Assembly (NCBI GenBank): GCA_016865865.1
Contig: VGOC01000008.1
Span: 1-60,701 of the forward strand
Source of the DNA: Chloroflexota bacterium
GTDB taxonomy: Bacteria; Chloroflexota; Anaerolineae; Anaerolineales; UBA11858
Length of the DNA: 60,701 bases
Reading direction: 5' to 3'
Shown here: positions 50,976 through 59,195 of the stretch, piece by piece
Position numbering within the stretch: the first letter of the stretch is position 1
How the letters are laid out: each line of letters opens with the position of its first letter
Notes under the pieces: generated by a model
What the model was told of the DNA's origin: nothing
The model's database searches: none
The model's input: only the letters and a program-made list of their open reading frames with translations
Program-made: the position numbers and the translations under genes

Positions 50976-52372
50976 GTGCGCCGTTTATTTGGATCCTCCT
51001 GCCGGGATTAGTCGCCTTTGCGCTGATCTTCTTATCGCGTTACCGCGCCATATCGTTGGTCGCAGCGATCGCTACCGCGTTGATATTAGCAGTGTTGGCC
51101 TGGGGGTTGAAAGTTGGCGAAGTGATGAGCTTTGGCCCCTGGGCGTTCAAAATCCAGGAACAACTTGCCGTTGCAGGTCGAAGCTTCGTGATCACGAATC
51201 CCGATCGTCCTCAGATCGCCTTGCTCTATTCCGCGCTCGCGTTTTGGTATATCGGGGCGTTGGTGATATCTACCCCTCCCTCGTTTATCCCGTTAGGTTT
51301 GGCAAATGTGGCTGTGTTGATCGCTGCATTAGCGGTTCAGCCTATACTCTACGCAGCGCTATTGATCGAAGTGGCCATCTTGTTGAGCGTGTTGATGCTG
51401 ACTCCGATGGGGGAACCTGTCAATCGGGGCGTGTTGCGTTTTCTCACATATCAAACGTTGGGAGTTCCTTTTATCTTGTTGGCAGGGTGGATGTTGAGTG
51501 GCATCGAACCCGAAACGGTGAGCACCCAAGATATCGTCCGGGCAGCGATTTTCCTGGGTTTCGGTTTTGCTTTCCATCTTGGCATTTTCCCTTTGCACAG
51601 TTGGATGCCGATGTTGACCGAGACCGCCCATCCCTATGTGACGACTTTCGTCATTTCGACCTTGTTCAGCGTTGGCATTCTATTCCCTGTTGGTTTTATG
51701 CAGCGATACCCTCTGTTGTATGAAAGCATAAACCTGTTGGAAATATTACGTATCTTGGGAATCATGATGGTTGTGGTAGGAGGGGTTTGGGCGGCCTTCC
51801 AGCGTCATCTTGGGCGCATGTTGGGATTTGCGTTGATCCTCGAGACTGGACGAACTTTCCTGGCAATCGGCCTGCCGGGGGGGGCGCACATGCTGCTCGC
51901 ATTATTCCTCCCCAGAATTCTGGCTTTGGGCGTTTGGGCGTTGTCTTTATCGTTCTTGAAAGCCCATTCAGAGGACTTGCGGTTTCATGTGGTTCAGGGT
52001 TTCGGGCGGCGGTATCCCGTTGTCGGAACGGGCCTCATCCTGGCTCATTTTTGTCTGGTAGGGATTCCCATTTTGGGGGGATTCCCTGTCTATCTAATTC
52101 TTTGGGAACAGTTGACAGCTTATGGGTCCTGGATCAGCCTCGGGGCGATTTTGGGAAGCGCAGGCCTGATGGTGGGAGGCCTGCGCTCGTTAGCGGTGCT
52201 CCTCATGGGGCCAGAAGAGCTTCCCGCCCCCAAGGCTGGCAGAATTGATTTCTTTTCCTACGCCCTGATATTATTGGGGAGCGGCGCGATATTTCTCTTT
52301 GGCCTGTTTCCTCAATGGTTCTTACCTTCCCTCATGGCGATTTCAGCGACTTTTGGAAGGTTGACGCCTTGA
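50972..52372 (+). CDS. Antiporter-like membrane subunit (NuoN/MrpD type)
   Basis: 466 residues from ATG 50972 (GAGAGGG RBS). About 13 spans. The HSWMPMLTETAHPYVT stretch is the TM7-8 loop motif of NuoM/N/MrpD (HxWLPxAHxxAP), with LKAHSEDL after TM12. This is the best conserved of the trio, so the complex is likely a real cation/proton-coupled one. The TGA stop at 52370-52372 is shared with a reduced family B element. Confidence 0.78.
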   Translation: MSAPFIWILLPGLVAFALIFLSRYRAISLVAAIATALILAVLAWGLKVGEVMSFGPWAFKIQEQLAVAGRSFVITNPDRPQIALLYSALAFWYIGALVISTPPSFIPLGLANVAVLIAALAVQPILYAALLIEVAILLSVLMLTPMGEPVNRGVLRFLTYQTLGVPFILLAGWMLSGIEPETVSTQDIVRAAIFLGFGFAFHLGIFPLHSWMPMLTETAHPYVTTFVISTLFSVGILFPVGFMQRYPLLYESINLLEILRILGIMMVVVGGVWAAFQRHLGRMLGFALILETGRTFLAIGLPGGAHMLLALFLPRILALGVWALSLSFLKAHSEDLRFHVVQGFGRRYPVVGTGLILAHFCLVGIPILGGFPVYLILWEQLTAYGSWISLGAILGSAGLMVGGLRSLAVLLMGPEELPAPKAGRIDFFSYALILLGSGAIFLFGLFPQWFLPSLMAISATFGRLTP

Positions 52373-52394
52373 GTCTACTGATTTTAGTGAACTC
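52371..52394. repeat. Family B MITE reduced to its two ends
   Basis: Only 24 bp: GAGTCTACTGA joined to TTTTAGTGAACTC, inverse complements of each other. Direct repeats ACGCCTTG flank it (8 bp). The whole central palindrome is deleted. The first bases overlap the TGA stop of the antiporter gene. Confidence 0.75.
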
Positions 52395-52454
52395 ACGCCT
52401 TGAAACTCGAAATCTGCGTGCGCACAGGTGCGTTCGTGCTATAATTTTTCAAGC

Positions 52455-52566
52455 GTAACTACTCAGCCATACGGGGAAGTTCCCGAAAAAAGGGTGTGCG
52501 AAGGGGGCGTAGCCCCCTTCGCACACCCTTTTTTCGGGCTAATCCGTTCGATGGCTGAGCAGTTAC
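52455..52566 (+). repeat. Family A MITE, copy 10
   Basis: GTAACTACTCAGCC left, GGCTGAGCAGTTAC right, perfect central stem. Perfect 8-bp duplication TTTCAAGC. A longer reading frame that starts at 52428 runs through it and is spurious. Confidence 0.96.
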
Positions 52567-52670
52567 TTTCAAGCTATCTATTCTCAATCCCATCCTCGAG
52601 GCGCACGAGGCTTGCACTGAGCACGGTCGAAAAGGAGTTGAGAATAAACGCAAAAAGAGGAGAAAAAGGT

Positions 52671-53849
52671 ATGGAATTACAACAACTCGAAAAACGCATC
52701 GAGTGGATCGATGAGGAACGACTCAAAGACAAGAACATCCTCACTCAATTGAGAGATCGGATCATTGCCCTGGAGGGAAAACTTCGAGCCGCGGAACAAG
52801 AAAACAAGGCCCTGGATAGCGAAGTGACACGTTTGAAAGCAGCCATGGGCCGTCTCGACCGACTCGATGAAGCATTGAGCAGCAATCGGACAGAGTTTAG
52901 TCAGTGGGTCAATCAACAAAAACAGAAGGCTGAACAGCGCGAATCAGAAGTCAAGAAGCTCTTGCGCGTAGAGGTTCAGGGGGTCGAGAAAAATCTGGCA
53001 GAGGCCCAAAAGCTGACCAAATCTATCCCTGCCGTGCTGGAGAAAATGGAAGCGCGCGAGCTGGAGGAGAAGCGTCTATCCACGTTGATTGATAGCCTCA
53101 CCCAGGCTGCTAACGAGATCCGATTGCAGGTCGAGGATCATGCACGTACATCTCGCGTCCTCACCGATGGGCATAATCAGGACTCCCAACGGCTGACGGA
53201 TCTGCAGGGGGAAGTCTCCGCCTTGCGCAAACGATCCGATGAGTATCGCGGACGTTTCGAGGTCTTCGATGCGGATTTCCGGCGCATCGATTCTCGTCTG
53301 AGGGAACTGGTTGCGGTCGAACAGGAACGCACTGAATCTCAGATCGCCTTCTTCAACAAGCAGACCTCAGCCGAGGCCGACCGAGAAAAGACATGGAAGG
53401 ATTGGAGAGCCCGTTTCGAAACCATCGAGACTCAGGCGGCAGAGACCGAAGAACGACTACGCTCTCTGGATGAAACGTTCCAAAAGGTCCAACGCAACAA
53501 CGAGGTCTCTGAAGAGCTTAACCAAAAAGTCGAGCGGCGCACCAATGAGTTGACCGAACTACAGCGTCTATCCGAAGAGCGCTTCCGGCAGGAGTGGAAT
53601 ACTTTCAAAGCCGATGACCAGAAACGCTGGACGAATTATATGCTCTCGCATGATGAGCAGCAAAGCGATACCAACCGTCGTCTGGAACGTGTAGGGGAAC
53701 GCGCCACTTTGATCGAGGACAACCTTCAGGAACTCCAGGACCTTGTGGGCGAAGTGACCGAGTTTTCCTGGAAACGCCTTCATGCCGTACTGGAAGCTGT
53801 CCGTGACTGGACGGCGGATCATGAGCGCCTTCAGGGCAGTCTGCGGTAG
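52671..53849 (+). CDS. Coiled-coil protein, unknown role
   Basis: 392 residues from ATG 52671 (GAGGAG at 52658). Nearly the whole chain is predicted heptad-rich coiled coil: long Glu/Lys/Arg/Leu runs such as LEKRIEWIDEERLKDKNILT and LEGKLRAAEQENKALDSEVT, with no cysteines. No membrane segment. It lies six bases before selB, so they are cotranscribed. I know no family; it may be a scaffold. No enzymatic motif. Confidence 0.75.
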   Translation: MELQQLEKRIEWIDEERLKDKNILTQLRDRIIALEGKLRAAEQENKALDSEVTRLKAAMGRLDRLDEALSSNRTEFSQWVNQQKQKAEQRESEVKKLLRVEVQGVEKNLAEAQKLTKSIPAVLEKMEARELEEKRLSTLIDSLTQAANEIRLQVEDHARTSRVLTDGHNQDSQRLTDLQGEVSALRKRSDEYRGRFEVFDADFRRIDSRLRELVAVEQERTESQIAFFNKQTSAEADREKTWKDWRARFETIETQAAETEERLRSLDETFQKVQRNNEVSEELNQKVERRTNELTELQRLSEERFRQEWNTFKADDQKRWTNYMLSHDEQQSDTNRRLERVGERATLIEDNLQELQDLVGEVTEFSWKRLHAVLEAVRDWTADHERLQGSLR

Positions 53850-53855
53850 ATCAAC

Positions 53856-55781
53856 TTGCGCGTCATCGGAACAGCAGGTCACGTTGATCACGGAAAATCG
53901 GCGCTCATCGAGGCGCTCACCGGCATGCACCCGGATCGTCTGCGGGAGGAACAAGAACGCGGGCTGACCATCGTTTTGGGTTTTGCCTGGCTGACTCTGC
54001 CGAACGGCGAGGAGATCGGCGTCGTAGATGTCCCTGGGCATCGTGATTTCATCGAAAACATGCTCTCCGGCGTGGGAGCCATGGATGCGGCCTTGTTCGT
54101 GGTTGCCGCCGATGAGGGGGTGATGCCGCAGACTCGCGAACACCTGGCCATCCTGGATTTGCTGCAAATCCAGGGAGGCGTGGTCGCGCTGACGAAAATA
54201 GACCTGGTCAGCGATTCCGAGTGGCTCGAGCTGGTCGAAGCCGATATACGGGAGGCGCTTTCTGGTACCGTGTTGGATTCTGCCCCCCTGGTGCGGGTCT
54301 CCGCTCGGACGGGGCAGGGCATCCCGGAATTGGTGAGCGCCCTCGAGAGCACTCTGGCCGAGAAGCCGCCGCGCCCCGATTTGGGGCGTCCGCGCCTATA
54401 TGTGGACCGTGTTTTCTCTGTATCCGGTTTTGGCACCGTCGTCACTGGCACGCTCACCGATGGCAGTTTGCGGGTTGGGGACGAAGTGGCCGTTCTACCC
54501 CAGGGTTTGCAGGGTCGTGTTCGGGGGCTGCAAACGCATAAACGCAAAACCCAACTCGCGGTTCCAGGCAGCCGCACAGCTGTCAATATTTCCGGCATTG
54601 ACCTCGATCGAATCCACCGGGGGGATGTGGTCTGCCGGCCAGGCGATTATCAACCTACCCGGCGCATGGACGTGCATTTTCGGTTGCTGGCCGAAGCGAC
54701 TCAGCCTGTTAAACATAATACGGAGATGAAGCTGTTTTTGGGCGCGGCGGAAGTGATGGCGCGCCTGCGCTTGCTGGGGGCCGATATGCTCGAACCCGGC
54801 GGAGAGGTCTGGCTGCAATTGGAATTTGCCGAGCCGATTGTGGCCGTGCGCGGCGACCGCTACATCCTGCGGCGGCCTTCACCCCCTGAGACGGTCGGGG
54901 GCGGAGCGGTGGTTGACCCTCATCCCAGGGGACGCCACAAACGTTTCGATCAGGCTGTCCTGGATCGTTTCGAGACCTTGGCGAGAGGCACGCCAGCAGA
55001 GATATTTTTGCAGGCCTTGGCGCCTCTGGGAGCGGCGCCTTTCAAGGATGTGGTCAGCCGGGCCAGCCTGGATCAATCGCTCATCCGTGAAGCATACGAT
55101 GAGTTGAACGCCAGCGGCCAGGTGCTCTCGTTGGGCGGCGACCCGCAGGAACAGCACAACACGTTGATCGCCAGCCGTGGGTATTGGAATCAATTGCAGA
55201 GGCGTGCAGAGGGGGAAGTAGCGGCTTTCCACCAGATTCATCCTTTACGGCATGGAATCCCTCGCGAGGAGTTGAAGAGTCGACTGGGCATTTCGGTAAG
55301 GATTTTCGAAACCTTGATTAAGAGTCTCACCACAGAGGGGCGGTTGGAGGAAATGTCTCTGCGGGGCGGGATGCCGGGGATCAGCGTGAGGCCTGTCGTC
55401 AGGCAACCGGGGCATGCCGTAGCATTTACCGGGGAACAGAAAAAGGTTGTTGATGGTCTACTGAGAAAGTTCGCGGCAAATCCGTACTCGCCGCCTTCGG
55501 TAAAGGAATGCGTCAGTGAAGTAGGGGAAGAACCCTATTACGCCCTGGTAGACCTAGAGATATTGTTTCCGATTTCCGACGAAGTTGTCTTCCGGCGGGA
55601 GGATTACGAAAACATGCTGAAGAGCGTGCGAAACATCCTAGGTGCAGAAGGGAGCATCAGCATAGCCCAGGTTCGCGATCATTTCGACACCAGCCGGCGC
55701 TATGTGCTGGCTTTTATGGAGCATCTCGATGCCATCGGCGTGACCATCCGTGTGGGGGACGTGCGCAAATTGAAACAGTAG
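53856..55781 (+). CDS. selB: Selenocysteine-specific elongation factor
   Basis: 641 residues, TTG start at 53856. GTP-binding motifs GHVDHGKS (8-15), DVPGHRDF and TKIDL, then EF-Tu domain 2/3-like (VFSVSGFGTVVTGTL, a clear mark of SelB), and about 250 C-terminal residues made of tandem winged helices, ending RVGDVRKLKQ, that bind the SECIS RNA hairpin. It delivers Sec-tRNA to the ribosome. selA, selC and selD are not in the window. The coiled-coil gene is directly upstream; the next gene is 310 bp away. Confidence 0.93.
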   Translation: MRVIGTAGHVDHGKSALIEALTGMHPDRLREEQERGLTIVLGFAWLTLPNGEEIGVVDVPGHRDFIENMLSGVGAMDAALFVVAADEGVMPQTREHLAILDLLQIQGGVVALTKIDLVSDSEWLELVEADIREALSGTVLDSAPLVRVSARTGQGIPELVSALESTLAEKPPRPDLGRPRLYVDRVFSVSGFGTVVTGTLTDGSLRVGDEVAVLPQGLQGRVRGLQTHKRKTQLAVPGSRTAVNISGIDLDRIHRGDVVCRPGDYQPTRRMDVHFRLLAEATQPVKHNTEMKLFLGAAEVMARLRLLGADMLEPGGEVWLQLEFAEPIVAVRGDRYILRRPSPPETVGGGAVVDPHPRGRHKRFDQAVLDRFETLARGTPAEIFLQALAPLGAAPFKDVVSRASLDQSLIREAYDELNASGQVLSLGGDPQEQHNTLIASRGYWNQLQRRAEGEVAAFHQIHPLRHGIPREELKSRLGISVRIFETLIKSLTTEGRLEEMSLRGGMPGISVRPVVRQPGHAVAFTGEQKKVVDGLLRKFAANPYSPPSVKECVSEVGEEPYYALVDLEILFPISDEVVFRREDYENMLKSVRNILGAEGSISIAQVRDHFDTSRRYVLAFMEHLDAIGVTIRVGDVRKLKQ

Positions 55782-55797
55782 TCAGACCCCACCCCGA

Positions 55798-55819
55798 CCC
55801 TCCCCGACATCGGGGAGGG
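55798..55819. repeat. Short GC-rich palindrome in low-complexity DNA
   Basis: CCCTCCCCGACATCGGGGAGGG folds on itself, within a C/G-rich tract (55780-55905) containing further CCCC/GGGG blocks. The tract may be a terminator or repeat debris after selB. Confidence 0.5.
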
Positions 55820-55937
55820 GGCTGCCCCCCATGATAGCGGGGAGATGGGCAGGGAGTAGCTTCCCTCCGTGGCGGGGGGATCGAGGGGGGTGCGAGACCT
55901 GAGAAGTTGCTTCTGGTGATATAATCATTCATGTGAC

Positions 55938-56051
55938 GTAACTGCTCAGTCATCGAACGGATTAGCCCGAAAAAAGGGTGTGCGTGGGGGTGCGCAGCAC
56001 CCCCACGCACACCCTTTTTTCGGGAATTTCTCCTTTTGGCTGAATAGTTAC
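55938..56051 (-). repeat. Family A MITE, copy 11
   Basis: GTAACTGCTCAGTCATCG left, GGCTGAATAGTTAC right. The apical stem is a distinct form, GCGTGGGGGTGC/GCACCCCCACGC, whose core resembles the family B hairpin. Perfect 8-bp duplication CATGTGAC. Confidence 0.95.
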
Positions 56052-56090
56052 CATGTGACATTTATATCGTAAGTTGACGAAAGGTAAATC

Positions 56091-56399
56091 ATGAAAGAAC
56101 AATCCAGACAAGAGAGAGGCACATTTGGCACCTATCTCGACCTGTTGCAACAGAAACGCTCGTCTGTGCAAGGGCCAGAAGATAGCCTGCTGCATCTGTT
56201 GGGCCAACTTTCCGAGGACGAAGCGAAACCACTGCCTGAAGTGGCCGTAGCCAGCAAGATGCCCGTTGACGAATTTGCCAGTTCTTTGGAAACCTTGCAG
56301 TCTTTGGATTTGATCACCGTGACGGTGACCGAGGGCGCCAAAGTCGTCCTGCTGACGCGTGGAGGCGCCGAGTATGTCATGGCGCGCCTCAGAAGTTGA
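56091..56399 (+). CDS. Small winged-helix-like protein
   Basis: 102 residues. The second half (PLPEVAVASKMPVDEFASSL, then LDLITVTVTEGAKVVLLTRG) has a helix-turn-helix plus beta-wing spacing, as in MarR-like or ATPase-adaptor folds. There is no clear DNA-recognition residue set. It precedes the membrane gene by 18 bp and probably acts with it. Confidence 0.55.
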   Translation: MKEQSRQERGTFGTYLDLLQQKRSSVQGPEDSLLHLLGQLSEDEAKPLPEVAVASKMPVDEFASSLETLQSLDLITVTVTEGAKVVLLTRGGAEYVMARLRS

Positions 56400-56417
56400 G
56401 CCTGGGGGAAGGTCGCT

Positions 56418-57101
56418 ATGAACATTGACTGGGCCGCCCTGTGTGATGGGCTGATCGTATTCTTCTTCGGCGTTCTGGTGGGCATGGGTGAGTTGATTTC
56501 GCGCTATCGTGACGACCCCTGGAAAACGCTCATCAGCCGCCCAGGAGTCTTTTACCTTGGCTTGAATGCAATCGTTTCTGTCGCCGCCCTGGTTTTGATC
56601 CGCGGCTTTGGGTGGACGTTCGACGCCCAGGGGGATACCGTGCGTTGGACTCAGATTCTGGTGGCTGGCTTCGGGGCGATGGCTTTGTTCCGCTCGGCGT
56701 TGTTCAATGTGCGCGTCGGCGATACGGATGTCTCGGTTGGCCCGAACAGTTTTCTTCAAGTTGTGCTTGGCGCAGCCGACCGCGAGGTGGATCGCCAGCG
56801 GGCGACCGTACGAGCCGACCGCGCCAAAGAGATCATGAGTGGGATATCATTCGACGAATCTCTGGTGGCGTTGCCTGCCTTTTGCATCGCGTTGATGCAA
56901 AATCTCCCCCCCGAAGACCAACTAGAACTGCTGGAAGATGTCGAGAAATTAGCCAGCACCAAGGATATTGATCTCGATATGAAGCCCTACTTCTTGGGCG
57001 CAGCGTTGATGAATTACGTCGGAGAAGATGTCCTTCGGGCGGCGGTCAAATCTCTCCGGGAACACATCGAAGCCGAGGTTCGGCCTGTATCCCCACAGTG
57101 A
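56418..57101 (+). CDS. Membrane protein with two TM helices and a cytoplasmic helical domain
   Basis: 227 residues. Hydrophobic spans at about 8-24 (LIVFFFGVLVGMGELI), 43-60 and 75-95, then a soluble part rich in Asp/Leu with LMQNLPPEDQLELLEDVEKL. I recognise no family. RBS GGAAGG nine bases before the ATG. Overlaps the start of the FemAB-like gene (GTGA). Together with the winged-helix gene it may sense some state and report it; inference only. Confidence 0.6.
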   Translation: MNIDWAALCDGLIVFFFGVLVGMGELISRYRDDPWKTLISRPGVFYLGLNAIVSVAALVLIRGFGWTFDAQGDTVRWTQILVAGFGAMALFRSALFNVRVGDTDVSVGPNSFLQVVLGAADREVDRQRATVRADRAKEIMSGISFDESLVALPAFCIALMQNLPPEDQLELLEDVEKLASTKDIDLDMKPYFLGAALMNYVGEDVLRAAVKSLREHIEAEVRPVSPQ

Positions 57102-58186
57102 ATTCAGATACCTGGAATTCCATCATCGCAACGTTCCCCGAGCCTCATCTCCTGCAGACCTGGCAGTGGGGGCAGGTCAAGGCGCGCTTTGGCTGGGCGC
57201 CCTCGCACCGCCTTTGGGGGGATGAGCATAAACCGGATGCCGCCGCGCTGATCCTGCAGCGTCACATCCCCATCGCCGGATTTGCCGCCCGCTTGCGTGT
57301 GCTGTATCTTCCCAAAGGGCCGTTGTTGCGCGATTGGGGGGATGAAGCGTCGAGGGAAAAAGTGTTAGACGACTTGCAAAGCCTGGCGCGTCAGCGCGGG
57401 GCGATCTTCCTGAAGATGGATCCCGACATCATACTGGGGGTGGGGGCGCCCGGCGAACCCGGGGCTGAATTTTCCCCCCTGGGCGGGATGCTGCAAGCGG
57501 AGCTTCAGTCCCGCGGCTGGCGCTACTCCGCTGAGCAGATCCAATTCCGCAACACCGTCATCGTAGATTTGACTCTCTCCGAGGAGGAGATGTTAGCCCG
57601 CATGAAACAGAAGGCGCGCTATAACGTGCGTCTGGCCGACCGCCAGGGAGCAAAAGTGCGCATAGGCAACATGGCGGATTTCGGTTTGCTCTACCGCATG
57701 TACGCCGAGACGTCGGCGCGCAGTGACTTCGTGATCCGTGGCGAAGAGTATTACCAAAAGCTATGGCGCGCTTTCTACGACGCCGGAATGCTCGACCCGT
57801 TGATAGCCGAGGTGGAAGGTGAGCCTGTAGGGGGGGTGATGCTCTTCCGCTTTGGGGGTCGCGCCTGGTACCTGCATGGAATGTCCCGTGAGGCCCATCG
57901 GGAGAAGATGCCCAATTATCTGCTGCAATGGGAGGCCATGCGCCGCGCCAAAGAGATGGGCTGTACAGTATACGATCTGTGGGGCGCGCCGGAAATCTTC
58001 GACGAGAGCGACTCAATGTGGAGGGTATTCCGCTTCAAACAGGGATTGGGCGGCACAGTTTTGCGCACCCTTGGCGCATATGATTACCCTGTGCGGCCTG
58101 TGTTGTATAATCTATACACCCAAACCCTGCCGCGCATCCTGGAACTGATGCGTCGCCGCAGCAAAGCGCGTCTTGGCAATTTATAG
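57098..58186 (+). CDS. FemAB/FemX-like peptidyltransferase (GNAT fold)
   Basis: 362 residues, GTG start overlapping the upstream stop. The FemAB pattern is clear: WQWGQVKARFGW near the start, the QIQFRNTVIVDLTLSEEEML block, RMKQKARYNVRLADRQGAKV, and YDLWGAPEIFDESDSMWRVF, YRFKQGLGG near the end. These enzymes add amino acids from aminoacyl-tRNA to peptidoglycan precursors. In cells without a normal wall they may modify other peptides. Start choice is set by the overlap. Confidence 0.88.
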   Translation: MNSDTWNSIIATFPEPHLLQTWQWGQVKARFGWAPSHRLWGDEHKPDAAALILQRHIPIAGFAARLRVLYLPKGPLLRDWGDEASREKVLDDLQSLARQRGAIFLKMDPDIILGVGAPGEPGAEFSPLGGMLQAELQSRGWRYSAEQIQFRNTVIVDLTLSEEEMLARMKQKARYNVRLADRQGAKVRIGNMADFGLLYRMYAETSARSDFVIRGEEYYQKLWRAFYDAGMLDPLIAEVEGEPVGGVMLFRFGGRAWYLHGMSREAHREKMPNYLLQWEAMRRAKEMGCTVYDLWGAPEIFDESDSMWRVFRFKQGLGGTVLRTLGAYDYPVRPVLYNLYTQTLPRILELMRRRSKARLGNL

Positions 58187-58210
58187 CAATTTGACCGCGA
58201 AGAACGCGAT

Positions 58211-59185
58211 ATGAAAAACCTACCACGCCTGCAAATCGCCCATCTTCCCACCCCCGTAGAGGTATTGCCTCGTCTGACCGCTCATCTTGGTGGGCCGCGG
58301 CTCCTGGTCAAGCGCGATGACCAGACCGGCCTGGCTTTCGGCGGGAACAAGACCCGCAAGCTGGAATATCTGATGGCTGATGCGCGTGCGGCGAGCGCGA
58401 AAACCGTGATCACCGCGGGGGCGGTGCAGTCGAATCACTGCCGGCAGACCGCCGCGGCCGCGGCTCGGCTCGGCCTGGATTGCATCCTGGTATTGGCCGG
58501 CGAGCAGCCCCGCGAACCTTCGGGGAACCTTCTCTTAGATTACCTGGTCGGCGCGCAGATCGTCTGGGCGGATGATATGAGCCATCGCGACGATGTTCTG
58601 CAGTCCACTTATGAAAACGCTCGACGAGCAGGGCGTCAACCCTATCTGGTACCCTACGGCGGCTCCAACCCGATAGGCGCGGCAGCTTATGCCTTCGCGA
58701 TCCAGGAGTTGATGGCGCAAGCTGTGGCGCCTGACTGGATCGTGTTTGCTTCGTCCTCGGGGGGCACGCAGGCCGGCATGGTAGCAGGGGCGGAGTTGTT
58801 CGATTTCGAAGGCAAGATTCTGGGCGTCAGTGTGGATGAACTGGAGGATGTGCTGCGAGCCCGCGTCGCGGGACTGGCCTCGGAGACAGCAGATCTTTTG
58901 GGTTCGCCGACCACCTTCAGGCCAGATCAGGTGCTCGTCAACGCCGATTATACAGGGGAAGGCTATGGGATCATGAATTCTCAGGATCGAGAAGCGGTCC
59001 AACTCTTTGCCCGATTCGAAGGCCTGCTGATTGATCCTGTCTATACTGGCCGGGCCGCCGCCGGGTTGATCGCTCTCATTCGCAAGGGTTTCTTCTCGAA
59101 AGATGAGACGGTTCTCTTTTGGCATACGGGTGGAACCCCAGCCTTGTTGGCAGATAAATATCGTACTGTGATCGAAGATCATTAG
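58211..59185 (+). CDS. PLP-dependent D-cysteine desulfhydrase / ACC deaminase family
   Basis: 324 residues, fold type II PLP enzyme. The active-site Lys lies in FGGNKTRKLEYL (about residues 42-53), GAVQSNHCRQTAAAAA binds the substrate carboxylate, and SSGGTQAGM binds the PLP phosphate. The GGNKxRK signature is shared by D-cysteine desulfhydrase and ACC deaminase, so which reaction it runs is open; D-cysteine breakdown is the more frequent in bacteria. Follows FemAB by 24 bp. Confidence 0.88.
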   Translation: MKNLPRLQIAHLPTPVEVLPRLTAHLGGPRLLVKRDDQTGLAFGGNKTRKLEYLMADARAASAKTVITAGAVQSNHCRQTAAAAARLGLDCILVLAGEQPREPSGNLLLDYLVGAQIVWADDMSHRDDVLQSTYENARRAGRQPYLVPYGGSNPIGAAAYAFAIQELMAQAVAPDWIVFASSSGGTQAGMVAGAELFDFEGKILGVSVDELEDVLRARVAGLASETADLLGSPTTFRPDQVLVNADYTGEGYGIMNSQDREAVQLFARFEGLLIDPVYTGRAAAGLIALIRKGFFSKDETVLFWHTGGTPALLADKYRTVIEDH

Positions 59186-59195
59186 GAGGCGAACG

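Noticed and set aside
52428-52670. Longer N-terminus for the coiled-coil protein
   Set aside because: The extension is encoded by MITE copy 10; the ATG 52671 has a good RBS.
212-56051. The repeated hairpins as a CRISPR array or as riboswitches
   Set aside because: Copies are kilobases apart, have terminal inverted repeats and target duplications, and lie at unrelated genes in both orientations.
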